A DNA stretch of 64,000 nt from Salinimicrobium profundisediminis. Lineage in GTDB: Bacteria; Bacteroidota; Bacteroidia; Flavobacteriales; Flavobacteriaceae. Shown piece by piece: positions 17,211 through 26,709 of the stretch. The notes beneath the pieces are model-generated. The model did not search any database. It was not told the origin of the DNA and saw only the letters and a program-made list of their open reading frames with translations. The number at the start of each line of letters is the position of its first letter. Within the stretch, counting starts at the first letter, position 1. Position numbers and translations under genes: made by a program. The stretch is from NCBI RefSeq assembly GCF_026241755.1, contig NZ_JAPJDA010000007.1, forward strand, positions 62,001 to 126,000, in the 5' to 3' direction.

Positions 17211-19172
17211 TTACACTTTTTCCCTTACCAGAATTATTGAATGTTCCTGTATGTTAAGTAGTTCAGAGAAAAACTTCTGAAAATAAGGATAGAACCCAGC
17301 GCTATAAACAGATTGAGGGAATGATACTCTACAGTGTATAATTGCAGAATGATCATTTACCTTTTGGGTCAGGAATTGTAATGAGCCACCTTTTTCAGGA
17401 AGACTTATTCGCCTGTTCTCGGGAAATTCAACGAATTCGTGTGTCTCGGGTATAACAAGGCTGATATTGTAGGTGTAAACATCTTTATACCCAAAATCAA
17501 TGGGATAGGTTCTCTCCTTTAGCTTAAAGGGATTTTCTTTAAAAAACTTAAAACTGAAAGGATTCATATAGATCAGGTCGTTGATCTTCTGGCTGGAGTT
17601 ATGAAGATTGAAAGTGATTTTTACCTTGTCCTCTATCTTTTCAGGAACTGCCACAAGACTTCTGGTATGGGAATTTGCATTTGTGAGGGACTGAAAGATC
17701 TCTTCGGGTTGGATCTCGTCCAACTTATTCCTGACTGCAAGTGCGTGGTAGCCGGAAAAATTATGAATTGAATTTCCGGTTGTGGTTCCATTACTGTTTA
17801 GCTTTATAGAATCCTGAATAGTAATAGTGGAGTAGACTTCTGGTTCTATGTCTACCCAACTGCTACCATTCTCAAAATCCAGTAGTCTTCCATACTTGTT
17901 TAGAGTACGAAAAGGAATAACACCAAAGTCTATATTTTTCTCGGTAGCATCCAGTAGGAAAGTCTTTCCGTCAATATCAAGCTGCACCATGAGGTAGTTA
18001 AATTCAGAAAGTACCGGGTATAATTTAGTGGGCATTCCATTTTGTCGGGTAGAGCTTAATAGGGGAAGAACATTGAATCCTTCTTCGACATAAAGATTAT
18101 GTAGCAGGATGTTTATAGCCGAAACATTGCCAGTCTTATCTTCAAGAAGTTCTTTAATACTTACATTTCTGTAAATATTGTATTCCCCGTTCCACTTATA
18201 ATTACTTTTTACAAACTCGAAGATCTCCCGCGCTTTTTCAAGATTATTTGCTTTACTACTTAAACTTTCCGGAAGAACCTCGCGTACCCATTTGGTCTTT
18301 CTAAGCTGTTTTCCCAGGTCATTATCATTTTTGAGCTCGCGATCAACATCCTTCCAGGATTTTGTGAATTTTTTCACCCGGCCGTCAGGGTAAAGAATCT
18401 CCTCAAGCTCATATTCTATACGGGAAATAAAATTGAATTTGGAAGTAAGATATTCCTCTTCTTTAAAGGCAGGAATATTTTTCATCACGTATTCAGACCG
18501 GCTACAGTCGGCCTGCCCCGGAATTCCTTCTATAGAAAAACAGTCTCTTTTAATCTCATTGTTCTCCACATCAAGCGGCTGCTCTCCTATTTTTTTTATG
18601 TGATACCTGTAATTCCCCGGAATATCGGCCAGGTAGCGACTATATATTTTAGGAATGCTTTCCTGAAACCACCAGGTTTCGAAATTGAAATAATAAGGAG
18701 ATTCTTTTTGATATGAATATACCAGAACTGCTCCCGGTTGCACCGAGGGGAAAGTAAACTTTACAATATGGTATTCAGGATTTTCTTCAGTATAAATGAG
18801 AGCAGGGTCGAGGTGGCGAACCTGTTGCTTCCCGTTTTCCAGGTAATAGGTGGTAGCTTTAAGGTCGTGTAACTCTTCCTCTCCATTATTTCCCTTAAAA
18901 AGCTTTATCTGCACACTGGCATGAGGAAAACCTTCTTTGTTGAGGATCTTGATCTTTGCTTTATAGTCGGTAAGAAGGTTGTAATCTCCTGAAGACTGGA
19001 AGCGGCTGTAGCCATCTTCATAGATGTAAAAGGCATTTGCAGTAGAGTCTTTACTGTAGACTGTTGCCTTAAGTTCGTTAAAAATTACATCTGGGTTCTG
19101 AGTGTTGAAAAGATCCTGGGCAGAAAGTGCTGCTGTAAATAAAATAATTGGGAGCAGTAGATATTTATTCAT
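17211..19172 (-). CDS. Secreted DUF3857 / transglutaminase-like protein
   Basis: 653 residues with a signal peptide ending ALSAQ at about residue 19. The N-terminal part is of DUF3857 type (IYEDGYSRFQSSGDYNLLTDYKAKIKILNKEG). A transglutaminase-like fold is expected around residues 310-420 (ENLEKAREIFEFVKSNYKWNGEY, then LLHNLYVEEGF). The usual catalytic Cys position is not obvious, as this stretch reads GNVSAINILLHNL. Such proteins are common in Bacteroidetes and their substrate is unknown. The start overlaps the upstream exonuclease gene by 8 bp. Confidence 0.78.
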   Translation of the reverse strand: MNKYLLLPIILFTAALSAQDLFNTQNPDVIFNELKATVYSKDSTANAFYIYEDGYSRFQSSGDYNLLTDYKAKIKILNKEGFPHASVQIKLFKGNNGEEELHDLKATTYYLENGKQQVRHLDPALIYTEENPEYHIVKFTFPSVQPGAVLVYSYQKESPYYFNFETWWFQESIPKIYSRYLADIPGNYRYHIKKIGEQPLDVENNEIKRDCFSIEGIPGQADCSRSEYVMKNIPAFKEEEYLTSKFNFISRIEYELEEILYPDGRVKKFTKSWKDVDRELKNDNDLGKQLRKTKWVREVLPESLSSKANNLEKAREIFEFVKSNYKWNGEYNIYRNVSIKELLEDKTGNVSAINILLHNLYVEEGFNVLPLLSSTRQNGMPTKLYPVLSEFNYLMVQLDIDGKTFLLDATEKNIDFGVIPFRTLNKYGRLLDFENGSSWVDIEPEVYSTITIQDSIKLNSNGTTTGNSIHNFSGYHALAVRNKLDEIQPEEIFQSLTNANSHTRSLVAVPEKIEDKVKITFNLHNSSQKINDLIYMNPFSFKFFKENPFKLKERTYPIDFGYKDVYTYNISLVIPETHEFVEFPENRRISLPEKGGSLQFLTQKVNDHSAIIHCRVSFPQSVYSAGFYPYFQKFFSELLNIQEHSIILVREKV

Positions 19173-20538
19173 GCGGATGAAGATGGATGATTTTTAAACG
19201 ATTGTTCTTCCTCAAATAATTCTGAATGATTTGCTGGGCATCCCGGTCATTTTTCATGGGTGTAATGATCGATTTTATGATCTCCAGATTGTTCAACTGA
19301 TAGTTGAGGTTAAAGTACCCAATCCCTTTAAATTCACCTTCTTCGACTAATAATGCACTCTTTTCATCAATATCCCTTCCACGGTCAATCACCAGCATAT
19401 TTTTCTTTTCATAGCTGTAGGCCTCAAGTACCTTTCTTACCCGCTCATTATATTCTGAAGCGCCTTCTTCTCCCGCACAGGCCCCGCGGCATTCTTTCAT
19501 GTTGTGGTTGAAGCAGCTGCCGGCGCCTTCATAAAAGCCGGTAAAGCTTTGGCACAACTCGTACTCCTTAAGGATCTTTTCTAAAGTAGATTTTGCCTGT
19601 TGCAGGTTGGTAAAAGCCGTAATATATTTCTTGCGCCCATCAATTTTACCAATCCTTAAATGAATATAACCTTCATTGTCTTTGGCCTGGTAAAGGGCAT
19701 GAGAAAAAAGGGAGCGTTTTGTAGATCTATTGTATTTGGGCTTATTGCGCTTTACTTCCTCATTTTCTTTGAGCAAAGCATTTAGTTCATTTCCTGTGGC
19801 TTCATAGCTTACAGAAGCAACTTCTTTCTGAATTTCCCGCGATTTCTTGTTATCACTGGTGAAGTGCTGGTTTACCCTTTTCTTGATATTCTTGCTTTTT
19901 CCAATAAAGATGATGTCTCCATCTTCATTGTGCAGGTAGTAAACCCCGGTAATTGAAGGTAGTTCATCCAGCAGCTGTACCAGTTTGGTGTTCATCTTCA
20001 GCTTTGGCGCATTGCGAACCGAACTCTTTAAAATCTCTTTTTCTGAATCTTTGGCAAGCAGCATCTTGAAGAGCTTGACCGTGGCCTGGGCATCGCCGGT
20101 AGCCCGATGCCTGTCACTTAAGGGAATACCCAACGATCTCACCAGTTTTCCGAGGCTGTATGACGGTAAGCCGGGGATAAGCTTTTGGGAAAGCTCTACA
20201 GTACAAAGACTTTGCCTCTCATAATCGAAACCCAACCTGCGGAACTCGGTGCGCAGAATTCGATAATCGAACTTGGCGTTATGTGCTACCAAAATAGCCC
20301 CCTCTGTAATTTCTACAATGCGCTTTGCGACTTCAAAAAATTTTGGGGCATTCCTGAGCATGTCATTATTAATGCCGGTAAGGCCAACAACGAATGGCTG
20401 AATGGGTATTTCAGGATTAACTAAGCTAATGAATTGATCAACGATTTGATGACCGTCAAATTTATAGACAGCAATTTCAGTTATTCCCTCTTCATTATAT
20501 TTCCCACCGGTAGTCTCTATGTCTAAAACTGCGTACAA
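19165..20538 (-). CDS. DEDDh exonuclease fused to a UvrC-type GIY-YIG domain
   Basis: 457 residues. Residues 1-165 form a DnaQ/Pol III epsilon-like 3'-5' exonuclease: LDIETTG (Asp, Glu), AHNAKFDYRIL, and HRATGDA (His, Asp). Residues 195-275 carry a GIY-YIG nuclease core (GVYYLH, then FIGKSKNIKKRVNQHF) like the N-terminal half of UvrC. The remaining 180 residues have a Cys cluster (CFNHNMKECRGAC). Related proteins include Cho-like endonucleases. Function in repair is inferred; it lies 13 bp after yggS in a minus-strand operon. Confidence 0.85.
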   Translation of the reverse strand: MYAVLDIETTGGKYNEEGITEIAVYKFDGHQIVDQFISLVNPEIPIQPFVVGLTGINNDMLRNAPKFFEVAKRIVEITEGAILVAHNAKFDYRILRTEFRRLGFDYERQSLCTVELSQKLIPGLPSYSLGKLVRSLGIPLSDRHRATGDAQATVKLFKMLLAKDSEKEILKSSVRNAPKLKMNTKLVQLLDELPSITGVYYLHNEDGDIIFIGKSKNIKKRVNQHFTSDNKKSREIQKEVASVSYEATGNELNALLKENEEVKRNKPKYNRSTKRSLFSHALYQAKDNEGYIHLRIGKIDGRKKYITAFTNLQQAKSTLEKILKEYELCQSFTGFYEGAGSCFNHNMKECRGACAGEEGASEYNERVRKVLEAYSYEKKNMLVIDRGRDIDEKSALLVEEGEFKGIGYFNLNYQLNNLEIIKSIITPMKNDRDAQQIIQNYLRKNNRLKIIHLHPHE

Positions 20539-20551
20539 ATGCTATTTCCTC

Positions 20552-21211
20552 TTAATTGTAATTTCTTTCGCCAAAAATGGCGCTTCCCACCCTTATCATC
20601 GTACTTCCACATTCAATTGCGATCTTATAATCGCCGCTCATGCCCATTGATAAAGTATGCAGGGAGTTATACCTTGACTTAAAGTTATCAAAAGTAGTCT
20701 TTAAATAACTAAATTCCTTTTTAATCTTCTCTTCTTTTTCAGTGAGAGTAGCCATTCCCATTAATCCAACCACCTTAACGTGAGTCATCTCGCGGTAGGC
20801 TTGTGACTGTAATATGCTGTCTGCTTCATCAACATCTATTCCATATTTAGTGTCTTCTTCGGCAATCTTTATTTGCAGAAGACACTCTATGGTTCGGTCG
20901 TACTTTTTTGCCTGCTTCTCAATTTCCTTCAGCAATTTCAGGGAATCTACGGCGTGAATAAGGTTCACATATTCTGCCATATATTTTACCTTGTTGCGCT
21001 GCACGTGGCCCAGCATGTGCCATTTGATATCTTTAGGCAGGTTTTCCCATTTTTCGGTCATTTCCTGGATCTTATTTTCACCAAAGATCCTTTGTCCGGC
21101 GTTATAGGCTTCTAAAATGTCACTTTCGGGTTTTGTTTTGGAAACAGCAACAAGAGTGACTTCTTCAGGAATTTCTGCTTTAAATGATTTGATGTTCTCT
21201 GCAATGTTCAT
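20552..21211 (-). CDS. YggS-family pyridoxal phosphate homeostasis protein
   Basis: 219 residues from the ATG at 21211, which leaves a 4-bp gap to the upstream stop; an ATG 15 bp earlier would overlap it. YggS/PLPBP proteins bind pyridoxal phosphate and buffer vitamin B6 and amino acid pools. The Lys in TLVAVSKTKP is the PLP Schiff-base site. IFGENKIQEM, WHMLGHVQRNK, LSMGMSGDYKIAI and GSTMIRVGSAIFG are all hallmarks. Assignment is secure. Confidence 0.94.
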   Translation of the reverse strand: MNIAENIKSFKAEIPEEVTLVAVSKTKPESDILEAYNAGQRIFGENKIQEMTEKWENLPKDIKWHMLGHVQRNKVKYMAEYVNLIHAVDSLKLLKEIEKQAKKYDRTIECLLQIKIAEEDTKYGIDVDEADSILQSQAYREMTHVKVVGLMGMATLTEKEEKIKKEFSYLKTTFDNFKSRYNSLHTLSMGMSGDYKIAIECGSTMIRVGSAIFGERNYN

Positions 21212-21215
21212 AGCT

Positions 21216-22451
21216 CTAAAATTCATACACGGTAAGACCGCTTCTTAGTTTTGGCTCAATACAGGTGCTTTTTGGAGGCATGGTTAACCCGGCATCTGCA
21301 ATTTGCTTTATTTCTTCAATAGTTAATGGCAACATCCCAAAGCCAACGGCAAATTCGCCTTCATCTACAGCCTTTTTCACGTCAAAAGTTTCATTTCTTC
21401 CGGGAAGATATGATATTCTATTGTCGTTTTTGAGGTCTGTAATATTCAAAATAGGTCTAAGCACCTTTATAAACAGGATGTAAGGATCGAGGCTGCTTAG
21501 AGAATCTGTAAACTCATAGTTTGTTCTTCGCAGGTAAAGCGAATAATATTCTCCATCCAAATACATCGAAAAATGATGTTTTTTGGAAGGTTTATAAAAT
21601 TGCGTGCCCCTGTTTTCTATGCGAAACCACTCGTCTAGCTCAATTAAGAATTCCTCTTTCCCAAGTCCGTTAAGGTCGCGAACCAGTCTGTTGAACTCAT
21701 ATAGCTGCAGGTTGCTTTCGGCTATCATATAGCTCAAAAAGAAATTATAAGGTTCTTCTCCGGTATGATTGGGGTTCTTTTCTCGCGACTCTTTTGCCAA
21801 CAGCCATGACGAGGCACTGCGGTGGTGGCCATCGGCGATATAAACCGCTTCCATGCGCTCAAATTCCTTTCTAATTTGTTCCGTTTTATCAGGATCATCT
21901 ACAATCCACATGTAATGTACATCACGGTTCAAAGAAGAAAACTCATATTCGGGCCGCTCCTGCATTACCGCTGTAGTGATCTCGTTTATCACCGGGCTGT
22001 CAGGATAAGTGAGCAACACTGGTTCAGTATTGAAGCCCACCGTCTTCAGGTAATCTTTAAAAAGTTGTTCCCGCTGAGAAATTGTATCCTCGTGCTTTTT
22101 GATCACATTATTTTCATAATCCAGTGCACTTGTGGCCGCGATAATTCCGCAGTAAGCCTGGTGCCGGGAAATAGTTTTATAAATATAATATGCCGGCTTT
22201 TCATCCTGAATAAAAACTTCTTCTTCTTTAAATTCAAGGTAGCGGTTCTTTACAAGCTGAAACCGCTCACTTCCCGATATTTCCTTCTGAAATTTATATC
22301 CCGGATTAATAATATGCAGAAAAGAAAATGGATTGTGCTCCAGCTGAAACCTCACTTCTTCCACCGAATATTCCTGATATGGTCTCGAGGCCACAAGGCC
22401 CACCTTATCCCGGGAAGGCCGTACAGCCCTGAAAGGAATTATTTTTGCCAA
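21216..22451 (-). CDS. DUF1015 family protein
   Basis: 411 residues. The start IIPFRAVRP, followed by SRPYQEYS and later VYIADGHHRSASSWLL, is characteristic of DUF1015 proteins, widespread and without an established biochemical role. The cluster GHHR with flanking Asp hints at a ligand or metal site, but this is inference. It is co-directional with yggS (4-bp gap) and sits 36 bp after the dehydrogenase gene. Confidence 0.85.
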   Translation of the reverse strand: MAKIIPFRAVRPSRDKVGLVASRPYQEYSVEEVRFQLEHNPFSFLHIINPGYKFQKEISGSERFQLVKNRYLEFKEEEVFIQDEKPAYYIYKTISRHQAYCGIIAATSALDYENNVIKKHEDTISQREQLFKDYLKTVGFNTEPVLLTYPDSPVINEITTAVMQERPEYEFSSLNRDVHYMWIVDDPDKTEQIRKEFERMEAVYIADGHHRSASSWLLAKESREKNPNHTGEEPYNFFLSYMIAESNLQLYEFNRLVRDLNGLGKEEFLIELDEWFRIENRGTQFYKPSKKHHFSMYLDGEYYSLYLRRTNYEFTDSLSSLDPYILFIKVLRPILNITDLKNDNRISYLPGRNETFDVKKAVDEGEFAVGFGMLPLTIEEIKQIADAGLTMPPKSTCIEPKLRSGLTVYEF

Positions 22452-22473
22452 ATGCTGCTGATTAAATAGGTTC

Positions 22474-22490
22474 TAAAAATGCCATTTTTA
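22474..22490. repeat. Palindrome-family element, perfect 17 bp
   Basis: TAAAAATGCCATTTTTA. On the minus strand it begins at the stop codon of the 3-hydroxyacyl-CoA dehydrogenase gene and lies just before DUF1015. Confidence 0.9.
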
Positions 22491-23378
22491 AGAGGTAAAC
22501 TGGCCAGAGACTTTTTCGGCTTTCCTGCTTTCAGAATAGTCATAAAAACCTTCTCCCGATTTCACGCCAAGTTTTCCTGCCTGCACCATATTTACCAGGA
22601 GAGGGCAGGGAGCGTATTTTGGATTCTTAAAGCCGCTGTACATCACCTCGAGAATAGAGAGACAAACATCAAGCCCAATAAAATCGGCAAGTTGTAGCGG
22701 ACCCATAGGATGCGCCATGCCCAGTTTCATCACCGTATCAATTTCCTGAACCCCGGCCACCCTGTTGTAAAGGGTTTCAATAGATTCGTTGATCATTGGC
22801 ATAAGAATGCGGTTGGCCACAAACCCCGGATAATCATTTACTTCAACAGGATCTTTTTTCAGCTTTTTTGAAAGCTCCATGATGTTTGAAGTCACCTCAT
22901 CACTGGTGTTGTAGCCTCGAATGATCTCCACCAGCTTCATCACCGGTACCGGGTTCATAAAATGCATTCCAATTACCCTTTCCGGGTTTGAGACTACCGA
23001 GGCAATTTTTGTAATTGAAATTGAAGAAGTGTTTGACGCAAGTACAGTTTCTGAAGCGCAGATTTCATCCAGCTGTTTGAAAATTTTCAGTTTAAGATCA
23101 ACATTTTCTGTTGCGGCCTCCACTACCAGATCCACATTTTTTACACCTTCTGAAATCTGGGTAAAAGTGGTGATGTTGTTGAGGGTATTTGTTTTATCTT
23201 CTTCAGATATCTTTTCTTTGGAAACCATGCGGTCAAGATTGCCTGAGATGGTTTTCATCCCTTTCTCCAGGCTTTCTTCTGAAATATCTATAAGATTTGT
23301 TTTATAACCAAATTGGGCAAAAGTATGGGCAATTCCGTTCCCCATTGTTCCTGCACCAATAACTGCAATATTTTTCAT
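22488..23378 (-). CDS. 3-hydroxybutyryl-CoA dehydrogenase (3-hydroxyacyl-CoA dehydrogenase family)
   Basis: 296 residues, the usual length. NAD-dependent oxidation of 3-hydroxyacyl-CoA. The Rossmann motif GAGTMGNGIA is at residues 8-17, the catalytic His lies in GMHFMNPVPVM, and the C-terminal domain begins YPGFVANRILMPMINE. It lies 8 bp after the Gfo/Idh/MocA gene. Whether it serves butyrate, PHB or phenylacetate metabolism cannot be told from context. Confidence 0.92.
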   Translation of the reverse strand: MKNIAVIGAGTMGNGIAHTFAQFGYKTNLIDISEESLEKGMKTISGNLDRMVSKEKISEEDKTNTLNNITTFTQISEGVKNVDLVVEAATENVDLKLKIFKQLDEICASETVLASNTSSISITKIASVVSNPERVIGMHFMNPVPVMKLVEIIRGYNTSDEVTSNIMELSKKLKKDPVEVNDYPGFVANRILMPMINESIETLYNRVAGVQEIDTVMKLGMAHPMGPLQLADFIGLDVCLSILEVMYSGFKNPKYAPCPLLVNMVQAGKLGVKSGEGFYDYSESRKAEKVSGQFTS

Positions 23379-23386
23379 AAAAGAGA

Positions 23387-24349
23387 TTAGTTAAATGAGT
23401 TAATAATTTGTTTTGCCACACGCAGTGCCTGTGTTCCCTGTTCAAGGCTCACAATTGGCGTAGTGTTGTTCTCAATGGCGGCGGCAAACGAATTTAGTTC
23501 TTCTAAAATGGCATTATTCGGGTTCACTTCCGGATTGTCAAAATAGATCTGTTTTTTAAGACCTTCGGCATTTTGAAGTATCATATCAAAATCTCCGGGA
23601 ACTTCAGGAGCATCTTTCATTTTTACGACCTCGCATTTCTTTTCGAGAAAATCCACAGAAATATAGGCGTCACGCTGAAAGAAGCGCGATTTGCGCATGT
23701 TTTTCAGGGAGATCCTGCTGGCAGTTAAATTGGCAACACAACCGTTCTCAAAAAGAATCCGTGCATTGGCAATATCGGGAGTGTCACTTATAACTGAAAC
23801 CCCACTGGCCTGTATCTCCTTAACTTCAGATTTTACCACGCTTAAAATAGCATCTATGTCATGGATCATAAGGTCGAGTACCACCGGCACATCTGTTCCG
23901 CGCGGATTAAATTCCGCCAGGCGATGGGCCTCAATGAACATAGGGTTCTCAAACTTATCTGCAACCGCCTGGAAAGCGGGATTAAATCTTTCTACATGAC
24001 CTACCTGGCCTTTAACATTGTATTCTTTAGCCAGTTTAACCAGCTGTTCGGCCTCTTCAACCGTGTTGGTAATAGGCTTTTCTATGAATAAATGTTTTCC
24101 TGCTTTAATGGTCTTTTGGCCCACTTCAAAGTGAGAAAGGGTAGGAGTGACCACATCAACCACGTCTACGGCGGCTATGAGATCGTCTAAATTGTTGAAA
24201 TATTTATATCCAAACTCTTCCTGAACCTTGCGGCCACTGTTCTCATCTATGTCGTAAAAGCCCACAAGATCATATTTTTCAGATTCCTGGAGCAAACGCA
24301 GATGGATTTTTCCTAAGTGTCCTGCACCCAGGACGCCGGCTTTGAGCAT
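23387..24349 (-). CDS. Gfo/Idh/MocA family oxidoreductase
   Basis: 320 residues. The N-terminal Rossmann domain has GVLGAGHLGKIHLRLL, and EKPITNTVEEAE is the classical EKP motif with catalytic Lys. The C-terminal domain begins about residue 125 (GHVERFNPAF). These enzymes oxidise or reduce sugars or related compounds with NAD(P). The substrate is not evident. It is the first gene of the minus-strand run, divergent from pcm. Confidence 0.88.
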   Translation of the reverse strand: MLKAGVLGAGHLGKIHLRLLQESEKYDLVGFYDIDENSGRKVQEEFGYKYFNNLDDLIAAVDVVDVVTPTLSHFEVGQKTIKAGKHLFIEKPITNTVEEAEQLVKLAKEYNVKGQVGHVERFNPAFQAVADKFENPMFIEAHRLAEFNPRGTDVPVVLDLMIHDIDAILSVVKSEVKEIQASGVSVISDTPDIANARILFENGCVANLTASRISLKNMRKSRFFQRDAYISVDFLEKKCEVVKMKDAPEVPGDFDMILQNAEGLKKQIYFDNPEVNPNNAILEELNSFAAAIENNTTPIVSLEQGTQALRVAKQIINSFN

Positions 24350-24460
24350 AATAAATGGTTTTCAACAAAAATAACATTTCTTGGACTAAAGCCAATGCCA
24401 ATTAGGAGTGAATAAAAGCGGCAAATCCCAAATTTTCTTTAACCTGAGGTAATCTTTATG

Positions 24461-24468
24461 TAATTTTG
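24461..24468 (+). promoter_or_regulatory. -7 element of pcm
   Basis: TAATTTTG matches TAnnTTTG. It lies 18 bp before the GTG start at 24487, giving a leader of roughly 13 nt. Confidence 0.5.
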
Positions 24469-24486
24469 GCCTTCAAAACTTAAAAG

Positions 24487-25131
24487 GTGCGAAAGGATAC
24501 GCTCAAACATCAGGGAAAGAGGTTACAACTGGCAAAAGTCGTGGAAGATAAAGGGATCAGGGATGAAAAGGTTCTTGATGCCATTAAAAAAATTCCCCGG
24601 CATTTGTTCATGGATAGCAGTTTCGAAGATCATGCGTACCAGGATAAGGCTTTTCCCATTGCTGCCGATCAAACAATTTCCCAGCCTTATACTGTTGCTT
24701 TTCAAACTGAAGTACTGCAGGTAAAAAAAGGGGATATGGTGTTGGAAATTGGTACAGGGAGTGGTTACCAAACTGCCGTTCTCTGTGAGTTGGGTGCAAA
24801 AGTTTACAGCATTGAGCGACAACTTGAATTGTTTAAGCGCACCAAGCTATTTCTTTCAAAAATAGGATACCGCCCAAGATACCTGGCCTTTGGTGACGGT
24901 TATAAAGGGCTGCCCGATTATGCCCCTTTTGACAGGATCATTGTAACTGCTGGTGCACCTTTTGTACCGAATCCTTTACTGAGTCAGTTAAAAATTGGCG
25001 GCAGAATGGTTATTCCTGTGGGGAAAGACACTCAAATAATGACACTTTTGGAAAGAAAATCTGAAACAGAATTTGAAAAAACCGAATTCGGAAATTTCAG
25101 GTTTGTACCGTTGCTGGAAGACAGGAATTAG
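24487..25131 (+). CDS. pcm: Protein-L-isoaspartate O-methyltransferase
   Basis: 214 residues, starting at a GTG placed 18 bp after a -7 promoter box. Methylates L-isoaspartyl residues in aged proteins to start their repair. SAM-binding motif I is VLEIGTGSGYQTAVL (about residues 84-98). The FPIAADQTISQPYTVAFQ segment before it and GGRMVIPVG after it are family-specific. Assignment is secure. Confidence 0.95.
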   Translation: MRKDTLKHQGKRLQLAKVVEDKGIRDEKVLDAIKKIPRHLFMDSSFEDHAYQDKAFPIAADQTISQPYTVAFQTEVLQVKKGDMVLEIGTGSGYQTAVLCELGAKVYSIERQLELFKRTKLFLSKIGYRPRYLAFGDGYKGLPDYAPFDRIIVTAGAPFVPNPLLSQLKIGGRMVIPVGKDTQIMTLLERKSETEFEKTEFGNFRFVPLLEDRN

Positions 25132-25381
25132 TATTCAGTATTTAGTGATCAGTTGGCAGTTTGTAAGAACCAGGAGCCAAGAATCAAGAATCAAGACTTT
25201 TGAATCTGCGGGATCTGCGGGAAATAAAAATTTAGTAGGCAGTGCCCAGTATTCAGTAGGTAGTAGCTTTAGAAAATAACTTGAATCTTAAATCTATTTG
25301 GATTTTGGTGCTTGGAATTTGGTGCTTAGAGCTTGGAATTTCAAACTCATAACTTTGAACTCCTAACTCTTAACTTCACCC
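25132..25381. repeat. Degenerate short-repeat tract between pcm and smpB
   Basis: The 250-bp convergent junction consists of short repeated words: AGTATTCAGTA (twice), GAATCAA (twice), ATCTGCGGGA (tandem), TTGGTGCTTGGAATTTGGTG, and AACTCCTAACTCTTAACTTC. No hairpin with a T-run and no gene is visible. Confidence 0.6.
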
Positions 25382-25837
25382 CTACTTATACTCCTTCTTG
25401 ATCCTGTCCAGTTTACGTTTGCTTTCGCGCTCCTTGATCACCTCTCGTTTATCGTAAAGTTTTTTACCCTTGGCAAGTGCGATCTGCATTTTTGCGAGTC
25501 CGCGGTCATTGATGAAGAGACGGAGGGGAACAATGGTCAATCCGGAATTTTTCACTTCTTTTTCCAGCTTTCTTAACTCCTTGCGGTTAAGCAGAAGTTT
25601 ACGGGCGTGTTTGGGATCGTGGTTGAAGTAGGTGGCGTGGGAATACTCCTGCACCGTCATGTTAATGACAAATAATTCACTGTTGGAGAACTCACAAAAA
25701 CTCTCGGCTATAGAGGCTTTTCCCTCTCTTATAGCTTTTATCTCGGTACCGGCCAGTTTTATTCCTGCAATATATTTGTCAAGTATTTCGTATTCAAACT
25801 TGGCTTTACGGTTTTTAATGTTGATGTCGTTCTTCAT
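25382..25837 (-). CDS. smpB: SsrA-binding protein SmpB
   Basis: 151 residues. Binds tmRNA and brings it to stalled ribosomes. Conserved segments are NRKAKFEYEIL, GTEIKAIREGKASI, FVINMTVQEYSHATYFNHDP, RKLLLNRKEL and LAKGKKLYDKREVIKERE, ending in the basic tail. A TATTTTTG -7 box (25843-25850, minus strand) lies 5 bp before the ATG, predicting a leaderless mRNA. Assignment is secure. Confidence 0.96.
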   Translation of the reverse strand: MKNDINIKNRKAKFEYEILDKYIAGIKLAGTEIKAIREGKASIAESFCEFSNSELFVINMTVQEYSHATYFNHDPKHARKLLLNRKELRKLEKEVKNSGLTIVPLRLFINDRGLAKMQIALAKGKKLYDKREVIKERESKRKLDRIKKEYK

Positions 25838-25842
25838 ATCAA

Positions 25843-25850
25843 CAAAAATA
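25843..25850 (-). promoter_or_regulatory. -7 element of smpB
   Basis: On the minus strand TATTTTTG, ending 5 bp before the smpB ATG. Confidence 0.5.
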
Positions 25851-25931
25851 ACAAGCTTTGGCGAATTACCCGTGTTTTTAGGGAAATCTTAAAAGGCGGA
25901 GTTTTAATTTCAGTTTGAGCCCCAGATTCGG

Positions 25932-25939
25932 TATTTTTG
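25932..25939 (+). promoter_or_regulatory. -7 element of the lipoprotein gene at 25960
   Basis: TATTTTTG, 20 bp before the ATG at 25960. It lies downstream of a possible earlier TTG start (25915), which argues against that start. Confidence 0.55.
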
Positions 25940-25959
25940 TTTCTTTACAATCCCCCGTC

Positions 25960-26706
25960 ATGAAAAAATATTTGGTACTCCTGTTTGTTCTGTCCCTGGC
26001 TTCCTGTAATGAACAAGCTCCTCAATCTAAAGCCGATAAGATCATAGCAAAAGCTGTTGAAAACGCCGGTGGGGAGAAGTATGAAAAAGCAAATATTGAA
26101 TTCCGGTTCCGGAAAAATATCTACACCAGTACCCGCAATGACGGAAAGTTTGAACTCACCCGAAGAATTACCGATTCTACGAACACTACCTACGATGACA
26201 TCTTGAATAACGAAGGTTTTAGGCGCTTTCAGGGAGAGGAACAGCTTAAATTATCTGATTCTCTTTCCGAAGCTTATGCCGAAAGTGTCAATGCGGTACA
26301 TTATTTCGTACAACTACCTTTTCGGCTGAATGACGATGCGGTAATTAAAGAACTTGTGGGGCAGGATACCATCAACGACAAAGTATACCACGAGATCAAA
26401 GTCACTTTTGAGCAGCAGGGTGGAGGAGTAGACCATGAAGATATTTACATGTACTGGATCGAAAAAGATGATTTCACCATAGATTACCTGGCCTATCGTT
26501 TCTTTGTGAATGACGGCGGAATTAGATTTAGAAAAGCCGTAAACCCACGGATGGTAAACGGAATCCGGTTTGTGGATTACGAAAATTATAAAACCGATGC
26601 GCTATCTACTCCCTTAGAAGAGCTTGATGATATGTTCGAAAAAGGGGAATTAACCAGGGTTTCTAAGATTGAAAATGAGATTCTGAAGGTTGAAATTCAG
26701 GATTAA
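25960..26706 (+). CDS. Lipoprotein of the DUF6503 type
   Basis: 248 residues from the ATG at 25960; an upstream in-frame TTG falls before the promoter box and is rejected. The lipoprotein signal ends LSLASC with Cys16 as the lipid site. The mature part is beta-rich with a deamidase-like ISDTTYDDILNNEGF/DYLAYRFFVNDGGIRFR pattern seen in flavobacterial DUF6503 proteins. No catalytic function is known. It ends 3 bp from the convergent membrane protein gene, with no terminator between. Confidence 0.7.
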   Translation: MKKYLVLLFVLSLASCNEQAPQSKADKIIAKAVENAGGEKYEKANIEFRFRKNIYTSTRNDGKFELTRRITDSTNTTYDDILNNEGFRRFQGEEQLKLSDSLSEAYAESVNAVHYFVQLPFRLNDDAVIKELVGQDTINDKVYHEIKVTFEQQGGGVDHEDIYMYWIEKDDFTIDYLAYRFFVNDGGIRFRKAVNPRMVNGIRFVDYENYKTDALSTPLEELDDMFEKGELTRVSKIENEILKVEIQD

Positions 26707-26709
26707 TTT

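Noticed and set aside
22479-22697. Open frame starting MPFLRGK at the palindrome
   Set aside because: The ATG comes from the palindrome core itself; the rest is antisense to the dehydrogenase gene.
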